64,000 bases of DNA from Undaria pinnatifida (Eukaryota; Sar; Phaeophyceae; Laminariales; Alariaceae), in the NCBI GenBank assembly GCA_012845835.1, contig JABAKD010000009.1:11461785-11525784 (forward strand), written 5' to 3'. The translations under genes were made by a program, and so were the position numbers. Of this stretch, positions 45,601 through 58,500 are shown one piece after another; position 1 is the first letter of the stretch, and each line of letters starts with the position of its first letter. The notes beneath the pieces are model-generated. The model made no database searches. It was given only the letters and a program-made list of their open reading frames with translations, and was not told the origin of the DNA.

Positions 45601-48600
45601 GCCAGAAACTAGTTAATAGGCTATCACTATCACAGCACGTAGCGCACCTCTTCAACACGACGAGGCGACATCACCGCGTCGACTTCCCCCAAACCCAGCC
45701 GACCCCCCTCCCCCCAACCCCAGGAATAGACGCCGCCCGAGGCCGTGGCGACGAGGGTGTGTTCCCGCCCGCACGCCGCCCATACCACCTCCTCCTTAGA
45801 GTCTGCCAATACCCGGACCACCTGCGTGATGCCGGTTACGCGGGGGGGGCGGGGGGAAGCGGCGAGGGGCAGGGGGGGGGGGGGGGGGGGGAGGGTGGTG
45901 TAGCCATTTTATCCATAGCCGTAGTCCTACGACCATTGGCCCATTGCATCCCGACAAAGCCGGGACGGAGCACGCCGGGTTTTCACCGACCGGGCAGACA
46001 CCGCGTGCACCAAGCGCGAAGCATCGTGAGGTATTCGACGAGTCGCAAGAAGGGTGAGCAGAAGGGAGGGGGGGGGTTCCTTTAACTGCTGTAAAACGTA
46101 TCTTACACTCATCCCACGTTGTTTATCACCGAAAACATGGGTGAAGTTCTAAAGGAGTTAACGCCTTTACGACTGAAAACCCATTTTCGGTGACAAATTA
46201 CTTGGATTGAGTATGGGGAGAGATTTTGGGGCTCTGAAGGGGGTAGGGGGGGGAGAGAGATCGATACTAAAGACAAAATATGGGTAAAGGTAAAGGGAAG
46301 GAGACAAACGGAGGAATAAAACATCGAGTAATACAGCGCGATTGGAATGGAGGTTGGGAAGAGCTTGAGATTGAAATCCAGCTTCAGAGATGTAGATATA
46401 CGAAAGAGCCACCACGTGCTGAGAGAGATGGACCAGGGACGAACGGCATAAGATAAACAAGGGACAAAGAGAGGGACGAGCTCAAAGACGTATCACAGAA
46501 GAACAGAGGTGTGGAGAAATCAAGAGACAGAGAGAAACACAAGGGAGATAGAGAGAAGGAGCGAGGTAGTGAGATAGAGAGCAAAGAGAGACAGAGCGGA
46601 GGGGGTTAATAACGTGCGGGGCACGTTGGTCGCGCTCCAAAAAGAAAACACACCCACTACCGGTACCTCGTGCTGCTCACCTACATACTGCTCGTACAAA
46701 CCGAACCAAACCGCGACGCAACGACTTCATACGTGCACGCGGTGGTCGCCTTACTAAACAAATCATACTTGACACGATGGTCACTTCACCTTGGGCTTGA
46801 TCACGTCATCCTCGTCGCCGTGCCCGAGCCGTCCAGTCTCGCCGTACCCCACCGTCAGAACAAGGCCCCTCGCAGTCACGAGGGCGGAGTGACGGAAGCC
46901 GCACGACACCTTCACCCGGACCAGCCGCGGTCAGGACCCAACAAAAAACGGCAGTTGGGTGGTACGGACAGGGAAACGTTATCACAATACAAACAGCAGG
47001 GCCATAGCTGTTTTATATAGCCTCACGGACTTTGTATAGGTAGCGCCTCATGCTCTTGGCGTCTGCCCTACTGCGACTAGCGCTCGTTCTCGTGCACGAT
47101 GGTTGTTCTAGGCGCTGCCTGCCAGAGGCTACGACCACGCTTTAGAGACAAAAACAAACATGCCACTCCGTCCCCAACAACCAACACTACAATGTACCAG
47201 TATCGTAAACTCCTACGAGCATAACCTCTCACATTAACGCCGATTGACGCGGAAAAGGCCAAGGACACAATAGGGGACCGCCGATCAACGACAACTGACA
47301 GACAGGACCAATCCACGGCAACCGGCACATACAAGACTAATCAAAGCAGTTCAACACAAACACTGTGCCTTCAACCAGAACACACAGCCAGTTGGCGAAA
47401 GAACTACCAAATACCCACCAGCGCTCCCAGGGAGAACAAGCTACCCAACACCGGTATATACATGGTACCGACATGAGACAGTTGCAACGCACCTGAACTA
47501 TTCGCCATTCCCACGGGATCTGCAGCGGCAACAGCTTGAGCGCGCCATCGTTGTCACCGCCGCCGAGGACGCCCTGCTGAAGCTCTTTTTCTCGCTTCCG
47601 TTGCAGCACCGCCTCGTCCTCCGCCGAAAGGCCCGTCACCTGATCACGACGCGAAGCGAGTCGCAGAGTTACACATCCGCCTAAAATATCGTCTCCCCGA
47701 TTTCACAAAAAAATAGGTAAACATTTACGAGTTGAAAAACCTCCCCGCTCCCAGAAACGAGCAATTCATTCATCAAGTATCAGGCATCACTTGACCCCGT
47801 AATACACAAGGTATCATGCTTCCCAGCACGGGAAGCCCTTTTAAGTTGGATGAATCCTGAGATCTAATCCCTTCCGACCGAAATCCTCCCCCCCCTCCGA
47901 AAGTTTTTTTCTATGCCGTTCACCAGCGCACACAGGGAGTTGACGGCGGTTGTGAATACAGCAGTGGGTACCCTGATTTAAGAGCGCACAAGAAAATAGC
48001 ATTCGGGAATTAAGAGCGGAAAAATCGGCATGCCCCACCTATACTATTAATAAGAGCTACGTCTTCCCCACTACCGATGTCGCAAAGAGCAAACCGAAGT
48101 TAAGAGCGCTTGCCTGGGCATGTCACGGAGTTCTCTTAAATCGGGTACCCACTGTACACGGGAGCCGTTGCCGTCTCATCAGCTACTACAGAACCATAAA
48201 AAAGATAGTCTTGGCGAGGTACTAGATGGCTACTGGAGAGATACCAGAGGGGTGAAAAAACAAAACAAAACAACCTCACCCCACCCCACCCCACCCCACC
48301 CCACCCCACCCCACCCCACCCCACCTGACCTCACTTCACCTCAACCCCACGACGACCCGACCCGACCCGACCCGACCCCAACCCTCACCTTCCCGTACAC
48401 GTACACTCTGCCCGCGCCAGAGCGAGCGCGCAGCCTAAGCGCGTCAGCGGTGCCTCCGACCTGTTTGGGCAGCAGCTTCGCCGGCACCGTTTGCCCTGAA
48501 AATGACAAACACAAGTACACGCCGTCAGACGGCCAAGAGAGAGGAACGCTATAATAGGCGGCAAAAAAACAGTTTTTCTAATAGACGTATTAATATTCTG

Positions 48601-51600
48601 AGAACTGCATAGACGTTTTTGGGGAAAATTGACTTGGGAATTAGTGTGGGATACTTTTTTCTGCGGCAAAACAGTAAGTCTTTCTTACGTTTCTACAACA
48701 ATAAAGTATTCGGTTGAAAAACAAACGCGCCTATGTACGAACATGAACACAGCAAGCCCGAGGGCATCATTCAAGTGCAAGACAAGAGCGCCTGACCGAA
48801 AATGAAAGAAGGAAAACCACCGCAACAACAATAACTACTGGCAGAACATTTACAACAAAGAAACCAACAGCACGTGTAAAAACGAAAAACAGAAACCACA
48901 AGGAAACAAAACGGACAATAAAACACAAAAGAAAAACTGCAATACAAAAACAAACAATTCACCAGTCGGATAAGGTAACACTCTGAAAACACATATCTAC
49001 GTTTATGGGTGTAAAACACAGGAGCTTGCCAGCGTTCTAACATAGTGTTAGCACCCAAGGAGCAATCGCGTAACGTGGTAACATAGTGTTAGATGCGAGT
49101 CCGCGAGCGTCATAACGCATTAACGGTATGTTACTCCTCGATCTCGGCGGCTCTGGCACGGTAGCATAGTTATTGCGCCGTGATCGGCACGTGCACTAAC
49201 GTCGCAACACAACACTAGTACTCGTCGAGGCTCTTACGTTATACACCCAACACGCGCAGATCACTGTCCACCGATTCGCATACTTAATACTAAGTATAAC
49301 GTTAGGAACATGGAGGCTCTAGACATGACACCCTACTTGGTGTTAGGGTTCAGGGAGATAGCGCTCTATTGATAACATAACATTATTACTAGTAGTGATG
49401 CCAGCCTTATCCCAAAAACTAACGTTACGTTAACCGAACATAGTTTGAGCTTCCCTTGTTCTTCCTTAAGGTCGGACAACGCAACGCTTGACGCAAGTTA
49501 GCTAAGTTCCCTTCGGAGCTGGTCGCGATTCAACACTGCGGTAGAATGTTACAAAAATGCCGAGGGGTTACTGCTGTAGGTTGCCACTAATGACGGCGTG
49601 GACGTAACATCACCATTACGTTACTACGTGACGGTTGGACATGCAATTACTACATTATACTGTTACTACAAGTATGCTACCGTTTTGGGCCCTTGGGTAC
49701 ATACATGGTATTAGGTTTCGTGAGTTCGAATCCCCCCGAGTGCATACTCGTAAAAATTCGTGGGGAGTTTTCCTTGTGCATAAACTGACTTGCGGAAAGC
49801 GCGAGAGCGTGAGTTAGCAACAACACTCGATCGATGAAAAATCGACGAGCAGTGGGATTGCTGAACCCTATGCGCGATGAAAATTGAAGGCAAGAACCGG
49901 GGGGGAGAATGGACGACACCTGTGACCACGGCTTGTCCAGAAGCTGGAAACTAGATGTATGTGAAAAAAAATAAAAATAAAACAAAATAACTGTTGGTAC
50001 TTGAAAAAAAAACTATTAATAGTACTGTTACATACACTTGGCATCGCGGGGTAATATAATCTTCACCTTCGTTATACACAGTCACAGACACGACGCTATC
50101 GTTGTATGACAAAACAGTACTATTAACATGAACAGACGGCTTAACGTAGTACGGAGCAAAAGGGCTCACTTCCGAGGCGGCATCAGCCGCCCGCTACGCT
50201 GGCGCATGGAAGAACATTAAATGTGAAGGGAGCAGAAAGGAGTCCATGATTTGGCGCAACTGGCGATTTGATAATGCCAAGAGCTACTTGTGCAGAGCTG
50301 ATTGCCCGGTGCTGTGCTGTGTGCTTGTTGGCGATGTCACGCTCTGGTCGGCAGTACGGGTGTAGACTAACTCGTGAAAAAAAAAAACATAAGAGGACCG
50401 AGAGGGGACTATCAAATGAAGAAAGCAAAAAAACGAGTACACACACGAACGTATCGGCTGCTGTTATGAAAGGATCCTGATATATGGTGGCATTTTAGTT
50501 TTTTTCGAGCTTCGTATCATACAGCTGCTGCTGCACATACAGCCCACAGAGAGCTGCATACGGCCAGGCAAAATCAAATAGTCACAATTCATGCTGACGA
50601 AATACAGTCGTACCTGGTACTTCGAATGATACCTGGTACCAGGTACCGAATGTTCGAAAGAAAGGCACAGCGCAGCACGGCACAGCACCGCACCGCAGGG
50701 CAAGGCACGGCACGGCATCGTACGGCGCTGCGGTGCGCTGCTGAGCTATAGCTGGGCTGAGCTGAGCTGGGAGTGCATTTTCTGTGATTCAACAATGTAG
50801 TACGTACAAACCTCTTGTAGTATTACTGGTACCTGGTATGATACTTCGAATGATACCTGGGATGTACGAAAAACACCCAGCACGGGACAGCAGCGCACAA
50901 TGCCGCACAGCACGGCAAGGTACGGCACCGCACGGTGCTGCACTGTTGAGTTAGCGCTGCTGAGTTGATCTGAGCTCATGAGCCAAACTGAGCTCAGCTA
51001 GGACCTGGTATAATGATACTTCGCGCAAATAAATAACCAAGAGTGAGGAAGAAAAAAAAGGAAAACTGGACCGTTCCGCAAGTAACGGAAGGAGGCGGTG
51101 TTCAAGTGGGAGTTCTTGAGAGGCCAGGGATGCACCGACCAAGCCCGCTCAGGAAAAAGACAACGATGCGAAAGTGTACGTTGCACCTGACGCATATGTG
51201 CGTACAAACTAACACAGTTAACACAACGTAATGATAGCGTGTTAACGGGCATGCACGTTATCCGCCTGACGCTCGGTGCGAAATTAACCAAAACTTCCGC
51301 TAAAGCCATAACGTAACGTCACTCGCTATGGATTGCCGACCCTGTTGCAAGACTTGACGCTGCACAACTAACTTAGCGTGGGAGGGAACACCGCAGTGAC
51401 CCAATGTTAGCGCTGTATTTTATTGGGCATGCACGTGATCCGCCTAGCGTTCGTTGCGAAAGCAACAAAAGGAATCCCGCTAACGCCATAACGCAACGTC
51501 ACCCGATATACTCGCGGCGACCCCTGTTGCACGGCTTAACGTTGCATACCTTACCTTACCAGTAATCTTGCGCAATGACCAACAATAGCAACACTATGTT

Positions 51601-53979
51601 AGCGTTACAGTGGGCATGTACGTCATCCGTCTGACGTGAGGTAAGGTAGTGGCCAGGAATCCGGCTAACACCCTAACACCAACATTCGAGAAACAAACTG
51701 CCGATTGTAACACCGTAACACTGCACTGCTTTGCCAATGCTGATGTAAGCTCGCACTCTAACGTTTACGTAGGCGATCGACTGACGATGTGGTAACGATA
51801 TGGTAACGACATGGTAACGATATGGTAACGATATGATAATGATATGGCAACGATATGGCAACGATATGGTAACGATATGGTCACGATACGGTAACGATAT
51901 GGTAACGATATGGTAACGATACGGTAACGATACGGTAACGATATGGTAACGATATGGCAACGATACGGTAACGATACGGTAACGATGCGGGTACGATATG
52001 GTAACGATATGGTAACGATATGGTAACGATACGGTGAGCACGCCCAATTTTCGCCACCGGGTCTGAGCAACTCGCACGGGTGACTTTGTACCTCATCGAC
52101 AAAAAAACACGGTCACGCGATTAGTTTGGCGCAGCGTAGCTAGCCATCCCATCGGGGATCCACATCGAAAAAATACGACAGCACGAAAGCCTACGACCTC
52201 ATGGAACAGAGGCGTCACTCAAGCGAGTCACCCCGAGCCACTGCAAAAAAAGGTCCCATAAAAAGGGACCCCCCCCCCCCCCCCCCACCCTGACTGATTC
52301 GACGATGTCCCCCCCCCCCCAAATCAGCGATTTTCTTTAACGAACGTTTCATGGCTGCTTGACACAAGGGAGGATGACATATATACAAAATGAAATCTTC
52401 AATAGATGTTCTTGTTTGCAAAGGGCTACTAGGACTATCGAACGATGACCTAGGGGGGGGGGGCACACGGGGCACCGTATTTCAGAAGATACGGCCGGGA
52501 GCTGGTTTCGAAACCGGCGATTTCGTTGAAGAAATGTTGGGGGGGCTACTACCGTAGAACGACTCACAGATGCGCAGCGTTGGGTCTTACCATTTTGTTA
52601 CCACAATACCTACAAAATCGGATTACATAGCAACGCAATGCTTTTACTCGCCAATCATCGGCAACACGGCGATCGGTAACATTCACATGGAGTGCGAAGT
52701 GTTGTGTCATCCGAGGTACGCAACAATACAACTTACCCACAACAAAGAAAAAACAGTAACCCCCCCCCCCCCCCCCGCCCTCCTCCCCGGAAACATGAGC
52801 ATTGCATTAAAAAACCCAAACACAGACCCAAATCCAGAAGCCGCACACACAAAAAAAAACTTCTCTCCAACCCCACCCCCCCCCCGCCCCCCCACCCCGA
52901 CCCCCTAACAAAGCCTCGAACAAAAGTCAAACATATCTCACCCGTAGCAGACACGCCTCCTCCTTCCCCTCCCCCTGCCTCCCCCGCTCCTCCGATACCC
53001 GGGGTATCGAGCAGCCACGCAAAGGTCTCCGGCGGCGTGAGCAGCTCTCGCGTCCCGCCGGCGAAAGAGCACGACACCTTGAACCAACGCTCCACGAAGG
53101 CCCGCTCCCCCTTGAGGAGCAGAGCCGCAAGTCTGACGGCGGCGTCCGCAGGGTTGGGGAAGCCGTCATCTCCAGTAAGGCGGCGGCCGGCGTTGCTCCT
53201 CCCCACCAGGGTTCCCAGCTGATAGGAGGGGAAGGGGGTGCGGGGTGTGTGTGGGGGGGGACCGGGGAATAGGGGGGAGGGAGGAAAAGGGCGGGGGAAG
53301 AGAGAAGCATGTTCATGGAGATAAACACATTTACATTTGTCACCTGTGGTCTGGCGTTTGTGCGTGATGCGTTTGACGCTGTTTGCTTGCTTCAGATAGG
53401 TGGCCGTGCCTAGTGGTGTTTGATCGGTGGGGTGATGTGTCATGGTGTTTGATGTCATGTGTGGTGTGGTGTGGTGTGGTGTGGTGTGGTGTGGTGTGGT
53501 GTGGTGTGGCGTGGTGTGTTTGGTGCGTGCGATGGGTGATGCTAGCCGTATCAGTGATGGTAGATGATGAAAAAACAAAACACCACTACTGTCGTCGACA
53601 CACGCAAATCAGGTCCCTTTTCTCCCCTGGCCAGAAAAAACAACTGCCGGCTAACGCTAATGTTTGCTCTGTCTTGCGGTCTGTCTGACTACTTGTCTTC
53701 CTCTCTACCTCCCCCTCCCCCCCTGTCCATTCTCCCTCTCACATGGTTGACAGGGTAAGGCCCCGTGTTGAGCTGGTTCGCCATCCAATCTATGAAGCCC
53801 CCCCGCTCGCGCCTCATCCTATTGTACCTCAGCGACGACGGGTCTCCCGTCAGATCCCCGGGGGTTTTCCCCGTGAGAAGGCATGCTATGGCGGGGATAA
53901 GAGGATGGGACCCCCAGAGGGGCACGTCCCCGGGCCCGGAGGGGGTCTCCACAGTCGAAGACGCGCCCGGGTAGTTGAC
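42617..53979 (-). CDS. RCC1-repeat (seven-bladed propeller) protein, 11 exons
   Basis: Exons 5' to 3': 53743-53979, 52999-53218, 48389-48495, 47493-47639, 46790-46909, 45648-45821, 45050-45298, 44588-44761, 43903-44133, 43212-43333, 42617-42785. Phases agree at every junction (about 650 codons). From 48.4 kb on, seven RCC1 blades can be counted by VSCGFRHSALV, AACGREHTLVA, VSCGREHSLAV, AAGGAMHSACV, IACGSWHTVAL, VACGSFSTAVV and a last VAQGSFLTIGV, with GxLGxG turns (GRLGHG, GRLGLG, GALGHG, GQLGLA). RCC1 propellers act as guanine-nucleotide exchange or scaffold modules. The first two exons encode a region I do not recognise (CLLTGKTPGDLTG, WFKVSCSFAGG). The true 5' end is uncertain; it could continue into the gene at 55.5-63.8 kb. 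The last exon's extent beyond 42,690 is uncertain. Confidence 0.82.
42825..42925 (+). repeat. GGGA/GGAC repeat
   Basis: GGGAGGGA tract beside the last RCC1 exon, in its upstream intron. Confidence 0.8.
44155..44400 (+). repeat. GGAC/GAACG degenerate tetramer array
   Basis: About 245 bases of ACGGACGA-type units beginning just upstream of the acceptor of exon 43903-44133. Arg/Pro/Ser frames on minus are artefacts. Confidence 0.85.
45905..46058 (+). repeat. Dispersed repeat family R1, copy 6
   Basis: Full copy ending in GGGTGAGCAG, in an RCC1-gene intron and preceded by a G homopolymer, as are several other copies. Confidence 0.8.
47959..48158. mobile_element. MITE with CAGTGGGTACCC terminal inverted repeats
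   Basis: About 22-base inverted ends (CAGTGGGTACCC, then GATTTAAGAG) enclose about 195 bases, with TA on both outer sides. TTAAGAGCG recurs inside (near 47,980, 48,010 and 48,100). CAGTGG ends and TA duplication suggest the Tc1/mariner-pogo superfamily. No transposase. It lies in an RCC1-gene intron. Confidence 0.6.
48278..48376 (+). repeat. CCCCA and CCCGA pentamer array
   Basis: About ten CCCCA units, then five CCCGA units, ending a few bases downstream of the donor of exon 48389-48495. Confidence 0.9.
49690..49987 (+). mobile_element. tRNA-related SINE-like element, copy 2
   Basis: Partner of the copy at 3,028. B-box-like GAGTTCGAATCC at about 49,730 and an A-rich tail from about 49,962. 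In the 4.5-kb RCC1-gene intron. Confidence 0.65.
50600..51015. repeat. Tandem ~220-base units with TACCWGGTA and GCACGG runs
   Basis: Units starting near 50,610 and 50,829 (and the start of a third at 51,002) share an ACCTGGTAY-TTCGAATGATACCTGG head, a GCACAGCACGGCA-rich centre and a GAGCTGAGCT-like tail. Confidence 0.75.
51225..51740. repeat. Three diverged ~195-base tandem units
   Basis: Each carries GTTAGCG..., GGGCATGCACGT-ATCCGCCT, GCTAACGCCATAACG and an ACCCTGTTGCA-like end. Scattered partial relatives occur from 49,060. Confidence 0.65.
51785..52035 (+). repeat. 11-base satellite ATGGTAACGAT
   Basis: About 22 copies of an 11/12-base unit (ATGGTAACGAT, with ACGG and ATGGC variants). 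The repeating minus-strand frame (PYRYHIVTISL) is a by-product. Confidence 0.9.
53455..53515 (+). repeat. GTGTG/GGTGT array
   Basis: About twelve GTGTG-type pentamers in the intron between the first two listed RCC1 exons. Confidence 0.9.
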
Positions 53980-53999
53980 CTGCCGTCGCCATTTTTTTT

Positions 54000-55525
54000 T
54001 TCCACGCAATATAAAAGCAGGGATGCAAGGTGTACGGTGTTGTTCCCACATTAGCTCACCGTCAAAATCCACCCCATCCGCCGGAGGGCATACAAAAATC
54101 AAAAAAAATCTAGTGCGTGGTAACAAGACAAGCTCGAACAATGATGGAGAGGTAAACTCTCGAAAATCACGGGGGGCGGAGGCGGGGGGGATGGTGAACG
54201 TGCTGCTACTATGGGCATGAGGGTTTTAGTATTAAGGTACAGCAGGGGTCTCCCAATAACGCGGTCTAAGTAAGGGGGTGTCCCCGTATGAGGCGGTGTC
54301 GTTGGCTTGGCGCGACTGGGGAATAGCACTACAGTACTCATACTCTGGAATGAATAAGGCGGCTTGCCCCAACAAGGTGGTCGTAATGCCCTGGCACACC
54401 ACCGCCTTACCGAGGGACCCCTATATAGTGCTGTATGCTATTAATGATATACCAGGTACGTCGTACATAAGCACAACCCTCCCCCCCAAAATATGTTCTA
54501 CACCAAAACCCGTAGACGACGACCCATCCATAGCCAAAAACCACAAAGCACCTCGTAGGAGCGCCAATCGCAACCCATCATACATTATCATGCACCATGA
54601 ACCAACAACCATGATCGGCCACCAACAAAACACACTACAATCGTAAACCAAAAACAATCAGCATTCAAACACAATACACCCATGAACCAAACCCCCCCCA
54701 ACAACCATAAAAACAAAACAAAAACCACCGCCATCACAAAACCAAACCACGAAACCAAACCACGAAACCACGACCAAAACTGATTCCACCATCGTCAAAG
54801 CATCAACCATCTTGAAATTTTTTCCAACCATCCACCGTCACAATAATCAAAAATCGTAAGAAAAGCAGCAAATCATAAAATCACCTGGATAATTCTCCAC
54901 AGCCAAAGCGTTGAAAAACAGCAAATCATAAAATCACCTGGATAACTCTCCACAGCCAAAGCAGCGTTTCTTCCTTATCCCTTCCGCTCAACCCTCCCCC
55001 CGTCTCGCTCCCCGCACTACCGCACCACACAACATCACGCGACGTAGCAACGCGACAGACGCAGTCAAAGTGCACGAGAGCACGGTGGCCGGAAAGGAGG
55101 GGGGGGGGGGAGGCGGCGGCGATGGCGGCGGGGGCAGGAGGGGAGGGGGAGCCGGGGGGAGGTGAAAGGGAAGGGACGGGGGCGGAGGTCGTTTACTGAG
55201 GGCACGAAGTTAGGGGTAATATCGTAGTACCAACCTCAATCTGTCAGGCTTTGAATCTGACAGGCTTTGAGCTTCGTCACGGAAAGCGGAAATCGCCGGA
55301 TGACGCGTCGACGACCCTCGCGTGATACAAACACAAACAGCGAGCAACGTGTTGCCGCGTTGTGGGGTATGATAAACAACGCTACGTGCCTCCAGGTATC
55401 ATAGCCCTCCATAAAAAAACACGATAATTAAAACCTATAAATACTAACATACGCAGCCCGCCCCCGCCCCCTTCCCTCCTCTCCCCCCCCCCCCCTCCCC
55501 CCCTTCACCCCCATCCCCCAAACAA
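54000..55525. other. Gap between the CLU-like and RCC1 exons
   Basis: No confident exon on the minus strand. It contains a 52-base tandem duplication (54,866-54,965, ATCATAAAATCACCTGGATA), G/C homopolymers (55,100-55,170) and a TACCWGGTA at 54,450. The last exon at 55.5 kb ends in phase 2 or 1, or in a TGA, while the exon at 53.98 kb starts in phase 0, so a missing exon or a gene boundary lies here. Confidence 0.5.
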
Positions 55526-58500
55526 TCACCTGCTATTACCGCTCTCCGCGATGGCCGTGGCCAGGAGCATTCCCGTCGCCGCCACGCACATGCCCAAAGG
55601 CACGGGCACCCCCCCGGCCGCCCCCTCGCCCCCCCTCCCCCCCTGCTTATGGACCCTTGACCCTTCCCCCTCCTCGGCGGACCCCAGCCTCCCTTCCAGC
55701 AGCGAGCGCAGGGCTCGCTCGGTCTCTCTCCGAGCCAGTCTGGGGTTGCCCTCTACCCAGTCGGCCACCGCTAGGGCCATATGAGCCTCGGCAATCTCTC
55801 TGCTCACGCGTGGGGGTAGGGGTAGTTGGTGAGGGTGGGGGTGAGGGTGGGGGTGGGGTGAAAGTCGGGGAGTGAGGGGTGGGGGGTGGGGGTGGGGGGT
55901 GGGGGTGGGGGGCGGGGGTGGGCGTAAGGGCGGAGGTAAAGGTGGGGGTAGGGGTGTGGGTGTGTGTGGGAGTGGGCAGAGGGGTCGACGGGGTTGGCGC
56001 GGGCGGGGAGGGAGTCAGGAAGAGTTCAAGTATTGTCGAACTCTGTGTCTGGTTCTGTTAAATTACATACCAAGGCATACACGAATGTGATCCATGGTTC
56101 AGATCGCTCTTGGTTTATATTTTAGCAATCTATGTCGAGACATCGACACATCAGGGCAATAAGCAGTCCAGGAGAAAAGGACAAAACCGCAGCTACCTTG
56201 CACTAACAACGAGCAAGCAAGCACAAAACATAAGTATTACACAAACACCAACCACAAACACGAGAAAACAAACTATTCGACCCCTTCCCCCCCGTCACCT
56301 CCTAGCGTGTGCCACATCCTCCCCCTTCCCGTCCCCATCCACAAACGCCCCGAGCACATCCTCCGCGACATCTGCGTACTCCGCTCGCTCCGCCGCCGAC
56401 GCGCCCGTCCACCCCATCCCCCCCCCCACGCCACCGCCTCCACTAGCGCTACCGCCGCTGCTGCCGCTGCCGCTACCGCTAACATTCCCGCGTGTCGCGG
56501 CCCAGCGGCGGCGGCACTTGTCCCTTAGCCTTCGCTTCACAGCCGCGGCTTCCTCTCCGAGCCCCTTGAATCGGGCGGAACCCAGGGCGGCGGGCCCACC
56601 GGTGCGAACGTCGATGTGGGAAAGCTTGATTCTGGAGGGGCGGGGGGCGGAGGGAGGGGAAGGGAAAGGATGAGGGCGGTGAGGGGGGGCAGGAGGGAGG
56701 AGGGCAGTGCGCACGCACGTTGCTGTGAGAAGGCTCGACCATGGCCGCGAGCAGAGAGGGGAGTGAGGGGGGAACGGGGACGAAAAACAAACAACAACAA
56801 AAACGGAACAAAAGCAAAACTACGGAAAAATGGACATGGCACGCACAAGACAATCTCTACTCGAGACCTTGCAAAAATCATCCCGCGCAAAGTCCAAGTA
56901 TTGTGTGTCGAGAAACGTGCACGCAATTCTGAAGACTGTATGCCAAGTGCCGACATGCTTCATGATGCTGATTCACGGTTCACGCTTGATGCTGATGCCG
57001 CTTCTCACCTGCCCACGAGCCCTTGCTCCTGCACCTTCCTCAGCGCCCTCGCCGTCAGCAGCACCCCGAGGCTCCGCGCCAGCGCCGGAAGCAGGTGCAC
57101 CCCGGATAGGCCGCGGCAGAGGTGCATGCGGGAATGCGCCTCCTCGTCGTCCAATTCTACGCCCCCGACCGACCCGAAGGGTCCGAGCAAGAGCCACAGA
57201 CGGGACTCCACCTGGGTTGGTTGGGCGCGGGAGGTGCGAACGGCGGCGAAGGCGACAATAGGGTGTTATAGTTACCATGGCCATCAGCGCCATCGTCAAA
57301 CTCTCAAAATTACCATCATGATGACCATCATCATCACCCATGTCAACGTCATCAACTAATCATCGTCAGTACCACCATGGCTGTCATCATCATCGTCCTC
57401 CTCCTCCTCATCATTATCCTCATCGTAATCGTCATCACGTCATCACCATCTTCATCATGACCACCACCACCACCACACCCACCACCAACGCCATCAACAT
57501 CGTCACCCATCCGCCAGGTTGGGCGCAACCATAAAAACCTTCGACAAATCTGAGGCAAGAGGAGGCGCCATCGCCGGTGCGACATCATGTGTGTCAATGA
57601 TGCGTATGTGTGGGCGGGGAGAATACGTGTTCAATAACATCGATTTCAAGCCGGGCCAGATCGATCAATGTAAATCGATCAATCTACCCATCGCATCCAT
57701 CGGTGGCGTGGGGTGCCCTGCTACCCCACATCACAGGAGAATCACCGGCTACAACGTTGCGATAAAAACCGTCGTAGTGGCGGCCAAAGCATTAGCCCCT
57801 CTTAACATTTTCGACGTGCAATACAACCTCTCCCCTACCCCCCGCGCCCCCTCCCGCACAACTCATCATAAAAACCATCGTCGTGTTTGCGGCCATAACA
57901 TCATCCCCAAACACTCTTCCTCCCTTCCTCCGTCTCCCCACCTTTTCATACTGCCCCCAACCCCCCCCCCCCCCCCCGCTCCCCAACCCCGTCCCGCGCC
58001 AAAATTCTTCCCCCCTCCCCGAACTCTCCCTTCCTCACCTCCCAGAATAATGCAGCCTCCTCGGCCATCGACAAAGCCGACGCGTCGCTCTCCCTTCCTC
58101 CTCCCCACGTCCTCTCCTCGCCCTCCCACTGTTCTTCAGGCCTCAACGCCAACGCCCCCGATCCCATCTTCGCCACCAAGGCCCCGCCGAGCGTGCCCGT
58201 CCCGAAGGTCGGGGAGCCCGCCGGCGCAGTGCGTGTGCTCGAGGCTACCGATCGGGTACTGTCCATATTCTCGGGTATTACCACCCTGGTGCTGGTGGTG
58301 CTACCACCGCCGCCGCTGTTCCTAGAGCGTCTTTGCTCGCCGGCGCTGAGACGGGAAAGGGGAGGCGGCATCGGCGCAATGTCTCCTACCGGGTCTTCCA
58401 CGGAGGTGGCGTGCGCTTGCAAATCCTGCATTAAATGAGTACCAGGTACAATGTATAGCGCACGCGTTAAAACAAAATATTAAAAAACAGTTGGGGAGCG

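Noticed and set aside
51673-52102. Repetitive PYRYHIVT protein on minus
   Set aside because: Pure consequence of the 11-base satellite.
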